64,000 nucleotides of DNA, from assembly GCA_029953675.1 (NCBI GenBank), contig JAMWBK010000012.1, forward strand, positions 496,001 through 560,000, read 5' to 3'. Position 1 is the first letter of the stretch, and every line of letters starts with the position of its first letter. Source of the stretch: Rhodosorus marinus. Lineage: Eukaryota; Rhodophyta; Stylonematophyceae; Stylonematales; Stylonemataceae. Positions 41,701 to 51,835 of this stretch are shown here, one piece after another. The notes beneath the pieces are model-generated. The model did not search any database and was not told the DNA's origin. It saw only the letters and a list, made by a program, of their open reading frames with translations. Position numbers and translations under genes: made by a program.

Positions 41701-42904
41701 CTTCAAGAATAGCCTATTTTAGAAATAATAACTATACTTGTGAATGGGTACGACCCAGCACTGGTTAAACCCGCGAAAACAGGGGGGTTTGTGAAGCATG
41801 CCCGGCAATAAGTTGGTAATATAAAAAAAAAATGCGATAGGCGATTCCAGTGCGACCGTCAAGAATTTATGTTTTCTTAGGTGGGCAATGAAATTTTAAT
41901 GACTATCAAGGTTTTTTTCGTGAGCAACGGGAAATTGCATGTTTTTTTTTTTCAGAATCGCACTTTGAAGGGCCGCGCAGACCACGAACAACAGTGAGGG
42001 GAGCTTGGGCGATTAGAAACCGGTGGGGAAGCAGTTCTGAGGAGGTGATGAAACAGAGGACAAGGGATCCGCAGGGTATGAGTAGAAGAGCTACTTGAGC
42101 TCGAATCGGGCTTGGGAGGATTCAGGAGATTGCGGATAATTAAGCTTCTTCCATGGAAGTGGGATCATTATCTTTTGACAAGAGCATTGGAAGGCTGAGG
42201 AAGAGTCATGAAACAGAAGCGGAGCCAGTAAGCCCTAGCTTGCGAACATCAAGTCTTTGTGGACCCTTTTTCCATGGACAAGTTTGCGGAGTTCGTGTCT
42301 TTGGCTAGAAGGTATTTACCATCAGTTTATTCGAACGAATGGTTGTTTCAGGGTATTCAATAAGACACAACTCCTCAGCTTTTGTGTTTCAAGTTGCACA
42401 GGCTTCGGAAGCCTTTATAGGAAGTATCTGAAATAAAGAGTTCAACAAAGCCTTCATTTGTCGGAAAAAGGTTTCCGGTCCTTTCTCCTCGCCATCCGTA
42501 TATTAGTAGCTCCGCTAGACTGTGTGAGCGGAGCATACAATTTACTCTTTGAACTCGTGCATGTTAGCAGTAGAATATGCGAGACTGTGTGAACAGACCA
42601 TACAGTCTACTCTTTGAACTCGTGCATGCTAGCAGTAGAATATGTCAAACAATAGCCATCCGTCTGCGCTGCCATTTGCAAACACTATCTCAACTCCGGC
42701 CACTACAGGTATATTGAAATACGAAAGAAAACTATTTTCCGTCTGTATGACCAATAGGAGAAGCATCCGGTTCTTTTTCACCATTCATAATCCCTTAACA
42801 ACCTTAAAATACTTGTCATTGGTAGTCATTATTCTAATTAAAGAATAAAAATAGCATGTCCTTTAAAATACTAAATTATACAATTTAATCTTTTTCGCTT
42901 TATC
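41701..42904. other. No gene recognised
   Basis: Gene-free apart from the tandem duplication at 42517-42646. Poly-A/T runs occur at 41822-41831 and 41943-41952. Confidence 0.4.
42517..42646. repeat. 65-bp tandem duplication
   Basis: 42517-42581 and 42582-42646 are two copies of a unit beginning AGACTGTGTGA and containing CTCTTTGAACTCGTGCATG, with only a few differences. Confidence 0.85.
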
Positions 42905-42961
42905 CGAATGAATGAATGGTTTAATCGGAGGCTGAAAAAAAACCCCGAGGGGAAAAAAAGA

Positions 42962-43891
42962 CTAAGCGCGGCGAAGTACTCGCGCCTCCAACATCAAAGC
43001 GGCATTCATGCGCCACAGCAGGAAACTTAAGCGGGTAAACAACGATTGAAGACGGTCAGGGCGTTCGCGGAACAACTCCCGAAGCCAGCGAGAACCAACA
43101 GAGTCCATGAACCCAAAGCACTCAATGATCAGGGGTACCAAGCGATGTGCTAGTGCCGAAGCACGAACACCAGGGGAAGACAAAGCCCCCGCGTATTTGA
43201 TCTCTTTGCGGCGTCTCATGCTGGCGGCGGCAGATCCACGGCGCTCCCCCGCAGCCGGGAGATAACGACTAGCTTGAGGGTTAGGAACAGCAAGATCAAC
43301 GTATGTGGTACGGCGGCTGTCGTCACAGGTGATCACCAGGTCGGCTACACGGCGTTCATCATTTTGAAAGTCCGCGACGGGTAAAGGTTTCTCACGTTCG
43401 ATTTCCAGACCGGCTTGCCGGACTATAGGCCGAAGTTCCCGGTATAACAGGTTCAAGATCCGTGTGTGGCGGCGGGTTCGAGCACCTTTCACCGCCGGGC
43501 AACTAGCGAGCAGGTGGGCGCCAAAATCTGCGTTGTCTTCAGTCTGAGAGCAGAGAGGGCACGACGAACCCATCTCGTACGGCCAAGGGGGCTGATGTAA
43601 GCCGAGGTATAAGCGCAGTGAAGTACGCACTTCGAAATCCGACAGTGTGAGTGGCGGAAAGGCTGGTACGGTCATGAGCCACTGAGAGCTAATAACCCCT
43701 CCAAGACTACGTAGGCGGGCGCGAGCGCGAGAAGATGAGACCATCTGCGCGAGGAGTCGGCCATATGCAGCACGGTGCAAGTCCCAAGAAAGGATATTTT
43801 GCAGCGCATCCGTGCGTGCTTGAGCTCGGCTCCCAGCGCGCTGGGAATCATCAGGAGCATCAACTGGAACTTCTTCTTCTGCGGCAACCAC
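42962..43891 (-). CDS. Family A restriction-like endonuclease domain
   Basis: 309 residues from the first in-frame start, actually the C-terminal continuation of ORF2 after a frame change. Numbering this frame: linker 1-40, CCHC zinc motif C111, C114, H126, C131, RRHT at 140-143, catalytic-type RVAD (D184) and TTYVDLAVPNP (D199), followed by RRRKEIKY (Lys 229/232). The order CCHC, RHT/RHN-like motif, D-x14-D, K is that of the RLE domain of R2-like elements, which nicks target DNA for priming. The C-terminal 70 residues (FMDSVGSRWLRELFRERPDRL) are conserved in every family A fragment. Numerous 5'-truncated copies preserve it, so it is the best sampled part. Confidence 0.8.
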   Translation of the reverse strand: MVAAEEEVPVDAPDDSQRAGSRAQARTDALQNILSWDLHRAAYGRLLAQMVSSSRARARLRSLGGVISSQWLMTVPAFPPLTLSDFEVRTSLRLYLGLHQPPWPYEMGSSCPLCSQTEDNADFGAHLLASCPAVKGARTRRHTRILNLLYRELRPIVRQAGLEIEREKPLPVADFQNDERRVADLVITCDDSRRTTYVDLAVPNPQASRYLPAAGERRGSAAASMRRRKEIKYAGALSSPGVRASALAHRLVPLIIECFGFMDSVGSRWLRELFRERPDRLQSLFTRLSFLLWRMNAALMLEARVLRRA

Positions 43892-46104
43892 TGGGTCAAT
43901 CTCCCTAGAACAGGTTCAGGCGCAGGACGAATCCCCGGGGCGGAGCCTCGAGAGCGGTCAAATACAGCTTGCCAGTCAGGAAGACGGGGTTGAACGGTTT
44001 CAGGGAGACTAGTACAGGAATTCAGGGCGGTTTGGAGCTCCAGAAACAAGTCTTGGGCGCTTTCCGGTACGCTGGGAAGCAAGACACCCCGCGAGAGGCT
44101 CGCCATCAAATTGCGGAACTTCGAGATACCCAAGCTGCTCAAAGTGGGAAGTGCGGTTCCCCAGGCCCCTACTGCAGCTGCAGGTTGGACCACAACACGA
44201 TTGCAGAGGCCCAGTCCCCCCAATCGCAATGGGAGGCCTACCTGGGCGCGCACAACATCACAGGTGGGTCGCGGCAGAGCGCTCAGCTCTTCATCGAGAA
44301 AATACCCCAGGTCACGGAAACTTTCAGCATCCGCACGAGTGGCCAACCACCGGCCCCAATGAGTTGGAAGTGAGCGAAGCCAATAGGTTAACCGCTGACT
44401 GCAACAATACCGAAACAGCAACAACGAGCACTGGAGAAAGCCCGGAGGTAGCCGTCGAAGCTCTGCAACCAGCTGTCTGTGCTTACCGAGGAGCTGCAGC
44501 AACTCGCCTTCAACGAAGGACGGCGACCCGTAGGGGATGCCTAAGTGGACAAAACCATCCGGTCTCCAAATATCCTGGAACGACGCAGGTACCTGCTGCT
44601 CTTGTGCAGCTACACCTCCCCAGTAGAACGATTTGTGATGATTAACCTCCAGGTCAACCCGCGAAGCCAAGGAGCGGAGACGATCATAAGCGAGTGCTAG
44701 AGTATCAAGGGGCCCCAGGAGGCACACGTCGTCGTGGTATGCAACTGTACGAACCTGCGGGAATTCGGAGCGAAGACGAAGCAAGACGAGTTGTAGTCCA
44801 CAGGCATGTAGGAAAGGGGACAAGGGATCACCCTGTTGTACCCCTGTGCGCGCCGCAAACGTGTGTGAGGAAGCGCCAAGGGTGTCATATGTAGCCCCAC
44901 GACCAAGCGGAGAATAAAGTCTACTAACAAAGGGAAAGCCTACAGGGAAGACTTCGCGCACCACGTGCATGAGAGCCGGACGAGAGACGCGGTTGAACGC
45001 ATTGGTAAAATCTACAGAGAGGAGCCCAGAATCTGGGGAGTACGCCATTTCCGAACGGAGTAAAACAGACAACAACTCACAGCCACCACGATAGCCCACG
45101 CCTAACTGCACGTGCCCAAAGAAACGGCGGGATTCGGGAACCAGGATTTTCACTAACCATCGCGCCGCCAATTTGCGGACCACCTCAACCAGGCCAATAG
45201 GGCGAATAGCAGGGCTCGAGGCCGTGTGGCCGGGCTTCGAAAGCAGACACAACTGAGAACGCCCGACCAAGAACCACGCACACTCACACAGGGGATCACC
45301 ATTCACAAGCGCTTCGACCACCCACGCCAACGCCTTCAAACCTTCATCACTTAAGAAACGGAGATATTCCACCCGCAGCCCCGAGGGCCCTGGGGAACGG
45401 CCCTTCGGAGCATCATGAACCAACTCACGCACCGCCTCCAGATTGACCACTAGCCGCGCACTGGGATGTGGCGCGGCGCGGTACTCTTCCAACACTGATT
45501 CAAACGAGGAGTCCCAAGGGGAGCCTTCCGAGGGAAAGAGCAAACGGAGCGGTGAAGAAAGATCATTGGAGTATGGAACCACAGGTTGCCGCTGCTGGAG
45601 GATCCCGGCTGCCCGCCGCAGATCACCGCCTGCCACCGCGTGACGCGCCCGATTCTGTCGAGAAGACCTAAAAGCTGAGGGAGCACTAGGAGAAAAGGAA
45701 GAGAGAGAAGCGAAATAAAGACGTTCGAGGTCCTCAAAGTCGCCGGAAAGGAACATTTGCAGTTTTCGGCGAGGGTGGACCCGGCGAGGATGTGGGTTGA
45801 GGGGGACGGTAGAGGAGGTGAGCACGAGGCGGGGAAAAAAGAACAAGAGTTCCCAGCGAAGAGAGCAGTGAGGGTTCGCCGCGACCTGCTGCCAGAGAAA
45901 ATCCAACACCAATCCTAGGGGCTTATGAAGTCGACGAGGGAGCCGTACGGCCGTGCTCTGACGACAAAGGGGAAGGGAACCGTCCGGGTAGGAGGCGACA
46001 AGGTGCGAAAACCACGAGAGAACACGCTCATGCCAGGCTGAACGGTCACTGGTAAGCAGGGGTAACCGGGACGACACGCACGCGGAGGAGGAAGACTCAG
46101 ACAT
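43885..46104 (-). CDS. Family A ORF2, reverse transcriptase part
   Basis: Starts at an ATG overlapping the ORF1 stop (ATGTCTGA). About 740 residues to the frame change. RT signatures in order: GRSPGPSGLRVEYLRFL, KPGHTASSPAIRPIGLVEV, LGVGYRGGCELL, motif A LLSVDFTNAFNRVSR, motif B TGVQQGDPLSPFLHA, motif C AYHDDV (codons at 44728-44739), motif D VNHHKSFYWGG, then HLGIPYGSPSF and thumb. The residue between Y and DD is His, where most non-LTR elements have Ala. The frame stays open to 43672 but becomes non-homologous after about 43890, where the endonuclease continues in another frame. Nuclear retrotransposition enzyme by family inference. Confidence 0.88.
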
Positions 46105-46786
46105 CGGGCCTCCCCTCAGTCGGGAAGGCAGATCGAATATCCGGAGGAGGTGCCTCGGAGGGAGGCTCAGGAGCCGCACGACGCTTACGTGGAGGGCGCA
46201 CGAAGGAACTAAAAGACCTGAAGAAAGTAGACACAGGGTTTTCAGCAGCGGAGTCTTGACTGAGGGTGTCCAGAGCCAGCGGATTCGGAGAGGCCGATGG
46301 TGCTTCTGCCATGTCGGTGTCACGAGCCTCGGAGACAGGGCGAGGGGAGGAAGGGTGCTCAAGAGTCGGCGGCAGAAGGTCAAACGCAGGGTGGGCTTCC
46401 AGCAGGGTGCCCTCAGTGGAGAGGAAGGCCTCTAGCGCGGTGCGGAGGACCCCGCGAGGAGGAAAACGCGCGAAGAGGCTCGCCTGTATGCGCGAGAGCC
46501 GCGCCGCATGAGTGTGTAGCGCGACAACCGAAGCCTGCGAGGCATCCAGGTTTTGCAAGGCCGACGGAGGAACCCAGCCGGCGTCAAAACGATCGAACTC
46601 GACAAACAAAGAGACATGAGGACGAGTCAGTATCATGTTGGCCAGAGCAGAGCGCTGGGGCGCGGGGGTGGTTACAAGCAATTGAAGGAACTGGTAAGCC
46701 GAGTCAGTAACAAGAAAACAGGCATGAGGGCCCGTGAAGTCCACATATAGGAATTCAGACGGGGCCACCCCAAGGGAGGAAGCCAT
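46097..46786 (-). CDS. Family A ORF1 protein
   Basis: 229 residues from a true ATG. The N-terminal half is globular-looking (ends near FPPRGVLRTALEAFLS). The C-terminal half is Pro/Ser/Glu-rich with a basic nuclear-localisation-like PPRKRRAAPEPP. No zinc knuckle, RRM or coiled coil is obvious. Its last codons overlap the ORF2 start by 8 bases. By position it should be the nucleic-acid-binding partner of ORF2, but there is no motif proof. Confidence 0.7.
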   Translation of the reverse strand: MASSLGVAPSEFLYVDFTGPHACFLVTDSAYQFLQLLVTTPAPQRSALANMILTRPHVSLFVEFDRFDAGWVPPSALQNLDASQASVVALHTHAARLSRIQASLFARFPPRGVLRTALEAFLSTEGTLLEAHPAFDLLPPTLEHPSSPRPVSEARDTDMAEAPSASPNPLALDTLSQDSAAENPVSTFFRSFSSFVRPPRKRRAAPEPPSEAPPPDIRSAFPTEGRPDV

Positions 46787-46804
46787 GGTGTCGCGAAAAT
46801 CGCG

Positions 46805-47509
46805 TTAGTGGACGGGCGCGCGGCCCCGACCACGAGAGGGGGTCTGGGGACGCACGTTCGTCATCCAAACAAAGTGGAACGGAGATAGTTGGCGAGAAGA
46901 GTCAATAGGGATGTGTTGTGGCATCATACGCACCATTGCCGTCGTGCGTTGTTCAGAAGAGCCCCTGCGTAGGACCTGCGAATAGGTCGCACGTGGGGCA
47001 CTGGAGGGAGCAGGATTCGGGCCCGACGCGGGCCCAGGAGGCGTCTGTCCTTGAATAGGGGTAGGCCAGTCGGAATCAGGAATGGCCGGAGCGGAGCGCT
47101 CGGGTCGGGTGGAGGTAGGCCCCGCTGTACCGTGCGGATCCGCGGGGACGGGCACCGGGGGGTATAGGGCAGGCGCGGAGGCGGAGAAGCGCTCCAAATA
47201 GGCGATCAGCAGGGGCAGGCGGTGTTCCTGGGAAGCAGTCACAAGAAGACTCGTCAGTTTCGAGCAGATCCCAGGGGCTAACTCGTCAGCGCAGTCCGTG
47301 AGGGTGGCCGCGGTACTAAACCCGCCCACGCAGAGCTCCACGCGCGCTGAGAGAACGGCTCCGTCCGCCGGAATAGGTGGGGAAACCCCAACTATAACGA
47401 TTGGAAGGTGTGAAAAACCGATTCCCCCACGAAACCCCCAAAAAGAGAACTTGTTCCCAACGTTTGCAACCAAAGAAAAACCACCACGACCTCCAAGGGG
47501 CGCTAGCAA
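46805..47509 (-). CDS. Family A possible upstream ORF (no ATG)
   Basis: A 234-residue open frame upstream of ORF1, ending in a stop 18 bases before its ATG. It is Pro/Ala-rich in the middle (about residues 120-165), then SAPRATYSQVLRRGSSEQ and a basic end (RGRGRAPVH). No in-frame ATG occurs in the first 160 codons and the frame closes at a TAG at 47531-47533. Either initiation is non-ATG, the start was lost by an upstream frameshift, or the frame is not translated. The protein-like composition argues for a real gag-like product. Confidence 0.45.
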   Translation of the reverse strand: MLAPLGGRGGFSLVANVGNKFSFWGFRGGIGFSHLPIVIVGVSPPIPADGAVLSARVELCVGGFSTAATLTDCADELAPGICSKLTSLLVTASQEHRLPLLIAYLERFSASAPALYPPVPVPADPHGTAGPTSTRPERSAPAIPDSDWPTPIQGQTPPGPASGPNPAPSSAPRATYSQVLRRGSSEQRTTAMVRMMPQHIPIDSSRQLSPFHFVWMTNVRPQTPSRGRGRAPVH

Positions 47510-47650
47510 CCCCCAGCACGCACCACACCACTAGAAGATGCGGGGGAAAGGCTGCAGAAAGAAGCGCCTCCCACCGAAGAACACAATTGCGACTCAAAAC
47601 CACCAAAAGCCAGCACCATACACCCTCACGAAACCAATAACAATTGGGTT

Positions 47651-47964
47651 TTAGACTTCGAATGCCGGACCAATGCATTGCCTTAAAAAAGCGGATTAGC
47701 TAATCATTAAATTGCCCACCAACTCAAAACCGCCTACCCAGAGGGTCGGCTTTGTTTTCCAATGCATAGTCGATTCTGTGCGTGCAATGAACGAGGGAGG
47801 GAAACGCGTTTTTGAGTGGGTAGGCACTAAACGCGTAATTCCACCTCCAGGTTCCGCCGAAAGTTTTATATCCTACCGAGCGTGGGCAAACGCGAAATAT
47901 TGCCCACCTATACTTCCCAGCCCGGACTGGACAACTCGTTTCCTGCACAACCCTAGTATTGCGG
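47651..47964. other. Unique DNA between two family A copies
   Basis: About 310 bp separating the minus-strand long copy from the plus-strand deleted copy. No feature recognised. Confidence 0.35.
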
Positions 47965-48885
47965 GGTGACCAGTTGGCACCTTTTCTTGCACGCCTGTGG
48001 GCTTCAGGCCTTTTTGCTTAGCCTGCGTTCAGAGCTTCTTGCGCAGATGGTCTCATCGTCCCGAGATCGCGCCCGCCTGCGTAGTCTTGGAGGGTGTATC
48101 AGCTCACACTGGCTCATGAGCGTCCCCGCTTGATCACACTGACAGATTTCGAAGTGCGCGCTTCTCTACGTTTATACCTCGAATTGCATCAGCCGCCCTG
48201 GCCTTCCCAGATGGGTTCACCGTGCCCTCTATGCTCTCAGAACGAAAGTATCGCGGATTTTGGCGACCACATGCTCGCCAGCTGTCCCCGTTGTGAAAGG
48301 CGCCCCAACCGGACGACATACGCGGATTTTGAACCTGTTATACCGCGAGTTTCGACCTATCGTACGGCAAGCCGGTCTTGAAATGGAACGTGAGAAGCCC
48401 CTGCCTGTCGCAGACTACCAGAATGATGAGCGCCGCGTGGCTGACCTCGTGGTCACCTGTGACGATAGCCGCCGTATGACGTGCGTTGATCTTGCTGTTC
48501 CTAATTCTCAGACTGGTCGCTATTGGTGGCTGCGGGAGAGCGCCGTGGATTTGCCCCTGCCAATATGAGACGTCGCAAAGAGTTGAAATATGCGGGGGCC
48601 TCGTCTTCTCCAGATATGTGTGCTTCGGCTCTGCTCATCGCCTGGTACCTCGTGCCTCTGGTCATTAAGTGCTTTGAGCTTCTGGATTCCGCTGGTTCTC
48701 GCTGGTTCTCGCTGGGTTCGGGAATTGTTCCGCCAGCGCCCTGACCGTCTGTCCTCGTTGTTTAACCGTTTAAATTTCTTGCTGTGGCATATGAACGCTG
48801 CTTTGATATTGGACGCGCGTGATCTTCGCCGCGCTTAGTCTTTATCGACTTCCCCTCGGGGTTTTTTCTTTCAGCTCCCGATTAT
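47965..48885 (+). pseudogene. Family A copy with large internal deletion
   Basis: Begins within RT motif B (FLHACGLQ, with frame errors) and, after about 75 bases, jumps at TTGCGCAGATGGTC into the start of the endonuclease region (AQMVSSSRDRARLRSLGG). It continues through the CCHC motif, RHTRILNLLYREFRP, ERRVADLVVTCDDSRRMT and C-terminus to the 3' UTR (CCCTCGGGGTTTTTTCTTTC). About 1 kb (RT motif C to the linker) is missing. The tail is reduced to CGATTCATTCAG. Additional frameshifts are present at about 48285, 48510 and 48700. Confidence 0.8.
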
Positions 48886-49967
48886 ACCGATTCATTCAGT
48901 ATTAGCATAGGCATGAATTAAAAACATATCCACTGCATAGGGCAAATAGCAAACTTGCCCCTATGGCCCGATTCAAATGCTTCAGATTCGAGGGGTACTT
49001 GTCGAGTTGTTCTCGACGTGCCTACCCAAGCCAATTCATTTATCGCAACCTACATAGGGCTTGCAATACGGCCCTATGGAACTATCACCAGCTTAAATGG
49101 TGTCGTTCAAATCACCCGGTCCGATGAGCCTTTGGACATATTCAGTGATCCCCAGGGAGCAAGGAGCCTGGTATGTTGCTTTAGGTGGGATCTGAAAAAC
49201 ACAGCTGACGGCCTTTGCCTCTAACATTGTGTCAAAACATGAAAGTGTGTTCGAAGGACCCCGCGAAGTTTCGGGTTTTGCCTATGCGGTAACTCTCGAG
49301 CGCTTTTGAAGGTGCAGAGGGAGCGCGCCGGAGCGCGGATGCCTGATATCCAAAGCGGAGATAGGTTCTTCGGTTAGAGACTTCACGCATAGTAAATTTG
49401 AGTTTGAACCCTTCATTCATTTAATGTGCGGTTTAGCCGACGTGAGGTTATCCTCATGGGTCAACGTATTGTCCAAGACCCCGGTTCAGTAGTGATCGAG
49501 CTCTCCTGCTAGAACAAGTTCACTACATCTCCCACCAAACAATAATCTATAAGCTATCGAAATCAAACTTGCCGGATGTGATGATGAATCTCCCGGGGAC
49601 TGGAAAGGTGCAGCGCGTTTCTTGCCAAGGTCCGTTTCATCTCTCACCACGGGCGAGACGAGGATGGTGGGATCCTCTATGGTGCCTGTCGCTGTCGTCG
49701 GTTCTTGATCTTCTTGATAGATAGGTGGATTGCTCGGTTTGGAGGGAAAATCTGTGTCCCGACTATCAACATTTGAAAATCACGTTTTATGTTCTTTAGT
49801 CAAAGATCCCGAAAAGACGAGAGCAATGAAAACGTTTTATACGAAAACAAGGCTAAAAACGCGATCTCCTAAGGTGGCGGAGGGGAAGATGAGATGAGAT
49901 GCTCAAATATCTCCAAGACGTGTGGGTGACCGCTTCCGCCGGGGAGGGAGAGGTTCCCGCTGGAGAC

Positions 49968-50696
49968 TTATGCGGTCTCGTCAACCATGTCTGGCTCTTC
50001 CAGCAGCTCGGGCACTGGCAGCTCGGGCACTGGCAGCTCCGGATCAGGCAGTTTAATGTGATCCTTGCAGATCAAAGGCACGGAGCACCTGGTGAACCAG
50101 TCGTAATCGTTCTTGCTACACCCGTAGCCGAAGGTCGGCGGGGTGGCATAGATCTTCTTGGGCGCCCAGTCGCACTTGTTCTCCTTCGCGCAGTACCACT
50201 TCTTGGCGATGACCTTGATGAACAGGCAGATGTCAGAGTTGCAGCAGCCTTCCAAATTCTCTCCTGGGTAGGCGTAGAACTCATTGAGGCAAACGTAGAG
50301 AGTGTGCTTCTTGAAGAGACCGTAGGCCTTGGCCTGGAACGGATTCTTGATGTCCTTGTATGCACAGTTGGCATCAGCTCCTGCCTTGATGGCTGAGAAC
50401 TTGTAGCCGTCAGCGGCGTAGAAGTAGAACTTGATGCACCTCTTGCCGTGGTAGTCGACGATGCTGGTGCAAACAAATCCGACCTTGCCCCATTTGCCCC
50501 CGATGAGGAGTGGGTAGCACTTCTTGTTCTCGTAGTCGTATATCTTCACGTGATCATACTGATCAGCATAGTAGCTGCACTTCTTCTCATGGAAGTAAGG
50601 CTTCCATGGGTGGTACTCGGGTTCGTGATCGGGTTTAGCGCTCGCCATACCCATCAGGGCAAAGGCGGCGATCAATACAATAACTGCGGTCTTCAT
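49968..50696 (-). CDS. Secreted 14-cysteine protein, array copy 2
   Basis: 242 residues, identical to copy 1 except Ala for Thr at position 3 (signal peptide MKTAVIVLIAAFALMGMASA). The 14 cysteines and the C-terminal ELPVP repeats are all retained. The 3' flanking 70 bp and the promoter are also almost identical to copy 1, so the duplication or a gene conversion is recent. Because amino-acid identity exceeds what neutral divergence of the unit edges would predict, either conversion or selection maintains it. Function unknown; secreted. Confidence 0.85.
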   Translation of the reverse strand: MKTAVIVLIAAFALMGMASAKPDHEPEYHPWKPYFHEKKCSYYADQYDHVKIYDYENKKCYPLLIGGKWGKVGFVCTSIVDYHGKRCIKFYFYAADGYKFSAIKAGADANCAYKDIKNPFQAKAYGLFKKHTLYVCLNEFYAYPGENLEGCCNSDICLFIKVIAKKWYCAKENKCDWAPKKIYATPPTFGYGCSKNDYDWFTRCSVPLICKDHIKLPDPELPVPELPVPELLEEPDMVDETA

Positions 50697-50788
50697 TCTT
50701 CTCTTTATCTTCAGGTTCTCTCTCTATACTGCTTAACTTGACGATCTGCGGCTTGAACGATTTTCGCTCTGGGCCGCAAACCTCATCG

Positions 50789-50797
50789 CTTATATAG
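50789..50797 (-). promoter_or_regulatory. TATA box of array copy 2
   Basis: CTATATAAG, about 95 bp before the ATG; same position and flanks as copy 3 and as the altered box of copy 1. Confidence 0.7.
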
Positions 50798-51130
50798 TCT
50801 TCGCCATCATAAAGAGGACACCAACGTCTCCTTACTATGTCATTCCCAATGTACTCTGTCAAATTCTCAAAGCTCCTTAGTTCGTGGGGACCTCTGGTCT
50901 TAGAAGCTTTAGCGCCATTAGACGTTACAATACGTAGAGAACTCGATCTGACACACTGAAGTTCTTTTCTCATCGGTCTGGGAGAGAAAAAGCAAAGAAG
51001 CCATCCTCATCGTCTTCCTCGACATCACTGTGGAGGACCACGAGGTTAGCGTCATATTACGTGGACTGCTTGTGCCGAGAACCACCAACCGTTTATCGAG
51101 GGATTGATTAAATCGCAATGCTTGTCTATT

Positions 51131-51393
51131 GGAAACCATCAGCCGTTTCGCCTAAAGGTTAGCAAGTCGGAGAGAAAACAGAGCGCGGCGAACGTCTAGT
51201 GAGCTGCTTCTCATCTCACATTGAATCGAGTAAAACCTGGATGCTGACTCACGGAGTACTGACTCAGAAAGCGGCCCGGATTACTGAATCAGAAAGCGGT
51301 CCGAAGTTTCGGTCGGCTCACTAGATGTCCGCCGCGCTCTGCTTTCTCTGCGGCTTGTTATCCAACCTTTAGGTGAAACTGCTGATGGTTTCC
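51131..51393. repeat. Foldback element, unit 2 copy
   Basis: Ends GGAAACCATCAGC and GCTGATGGTTTCC are exact complements. The inverted arms extend about 80 bp (GAGAGAAAACAGAGCGCGGCG paired with CGCCGCGCTCTGCTTTCTCTG). The interior contains tandem GAATCAGAAAGCGG. Homologous to 37838-38115, but rearranged in the middle. Confidence 0.75.
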
Positions 51394-51763
51394 ACAGACG
51401 CACATTGCGACTTCATCACTCCTTCGCGACAGATAATTTGAGCACGCAGGGTGATAGAGAAAATAACTCACACGCGTTTAAAGGACAGCATAAGCCAGCT
51501 ACCATTCAAGCTACCCTCACGTGAGGAGCTGCTTCTGTCCTCAACGACGCCTCCGTTTCCATCAGCGTAAACAGGTTCAAAAAATTGTCAGGCAGGCTAC
51601 TTGTTCTTCATAGAAGGGATTCAGTTCAATATGAAACAAGTTTTTAGCTCCAGGTGTATGACCACCAAAGCTCTGACAATGAAAACTCGCAACAGCGGGG
51701 AGATCGTCAGCGATCCACGTGCACTTCGGAACATCCAAAATTCCTAATTGTCTTTACCATTCG

Positions 51764-51835
51764 TTTCGTTACGAACGAACGAACGAATGGTTTAATCGTT
51801 TCGTTACAGTGTAAAACCATTCGTTCGTAGAATCC
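51764..51835. mobile_element. Cluster of family A tails in both orientations
   Basis: ACGAACGAACGAATGGTTTAATCG (minus tail) lies between CCATTCGTTTCGTTACG and AAAACCATTCGTTCG (plus tails). No element body is attached to any of them. CGTTTCGTTAC occurs on both sides of the minus tail (about 51768 and 51800), which could be a target duplication. Confidence 0.6.

Larger units (their letters stand above)
42905..47650 (-). mobile_element. Family A RLE-type non-LTR retrotransposon, near full length
   Basis: Minus-strand order: possible leader ORF (47509-46805), ORF1 (46786-46097), ORF2 reverse transcriptase (46104 to about 43885), restriction-like endonuclease (43891-42962), 3' UTR with GGGGTTTTTTTTCAGCCTCC, and tail CCATTCATTCATTCG. 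No LTRs. The 5' boundary is uncertain (ORFs end near 47650, where AT-rich unique DNA begins), and no convincing target-site duplication was found. Only one frameshift is visible in the RT-endonuclease coding region, so this is the youngest or best preserved copy and the source model for all family A fragments here. Confidence 0.85.
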
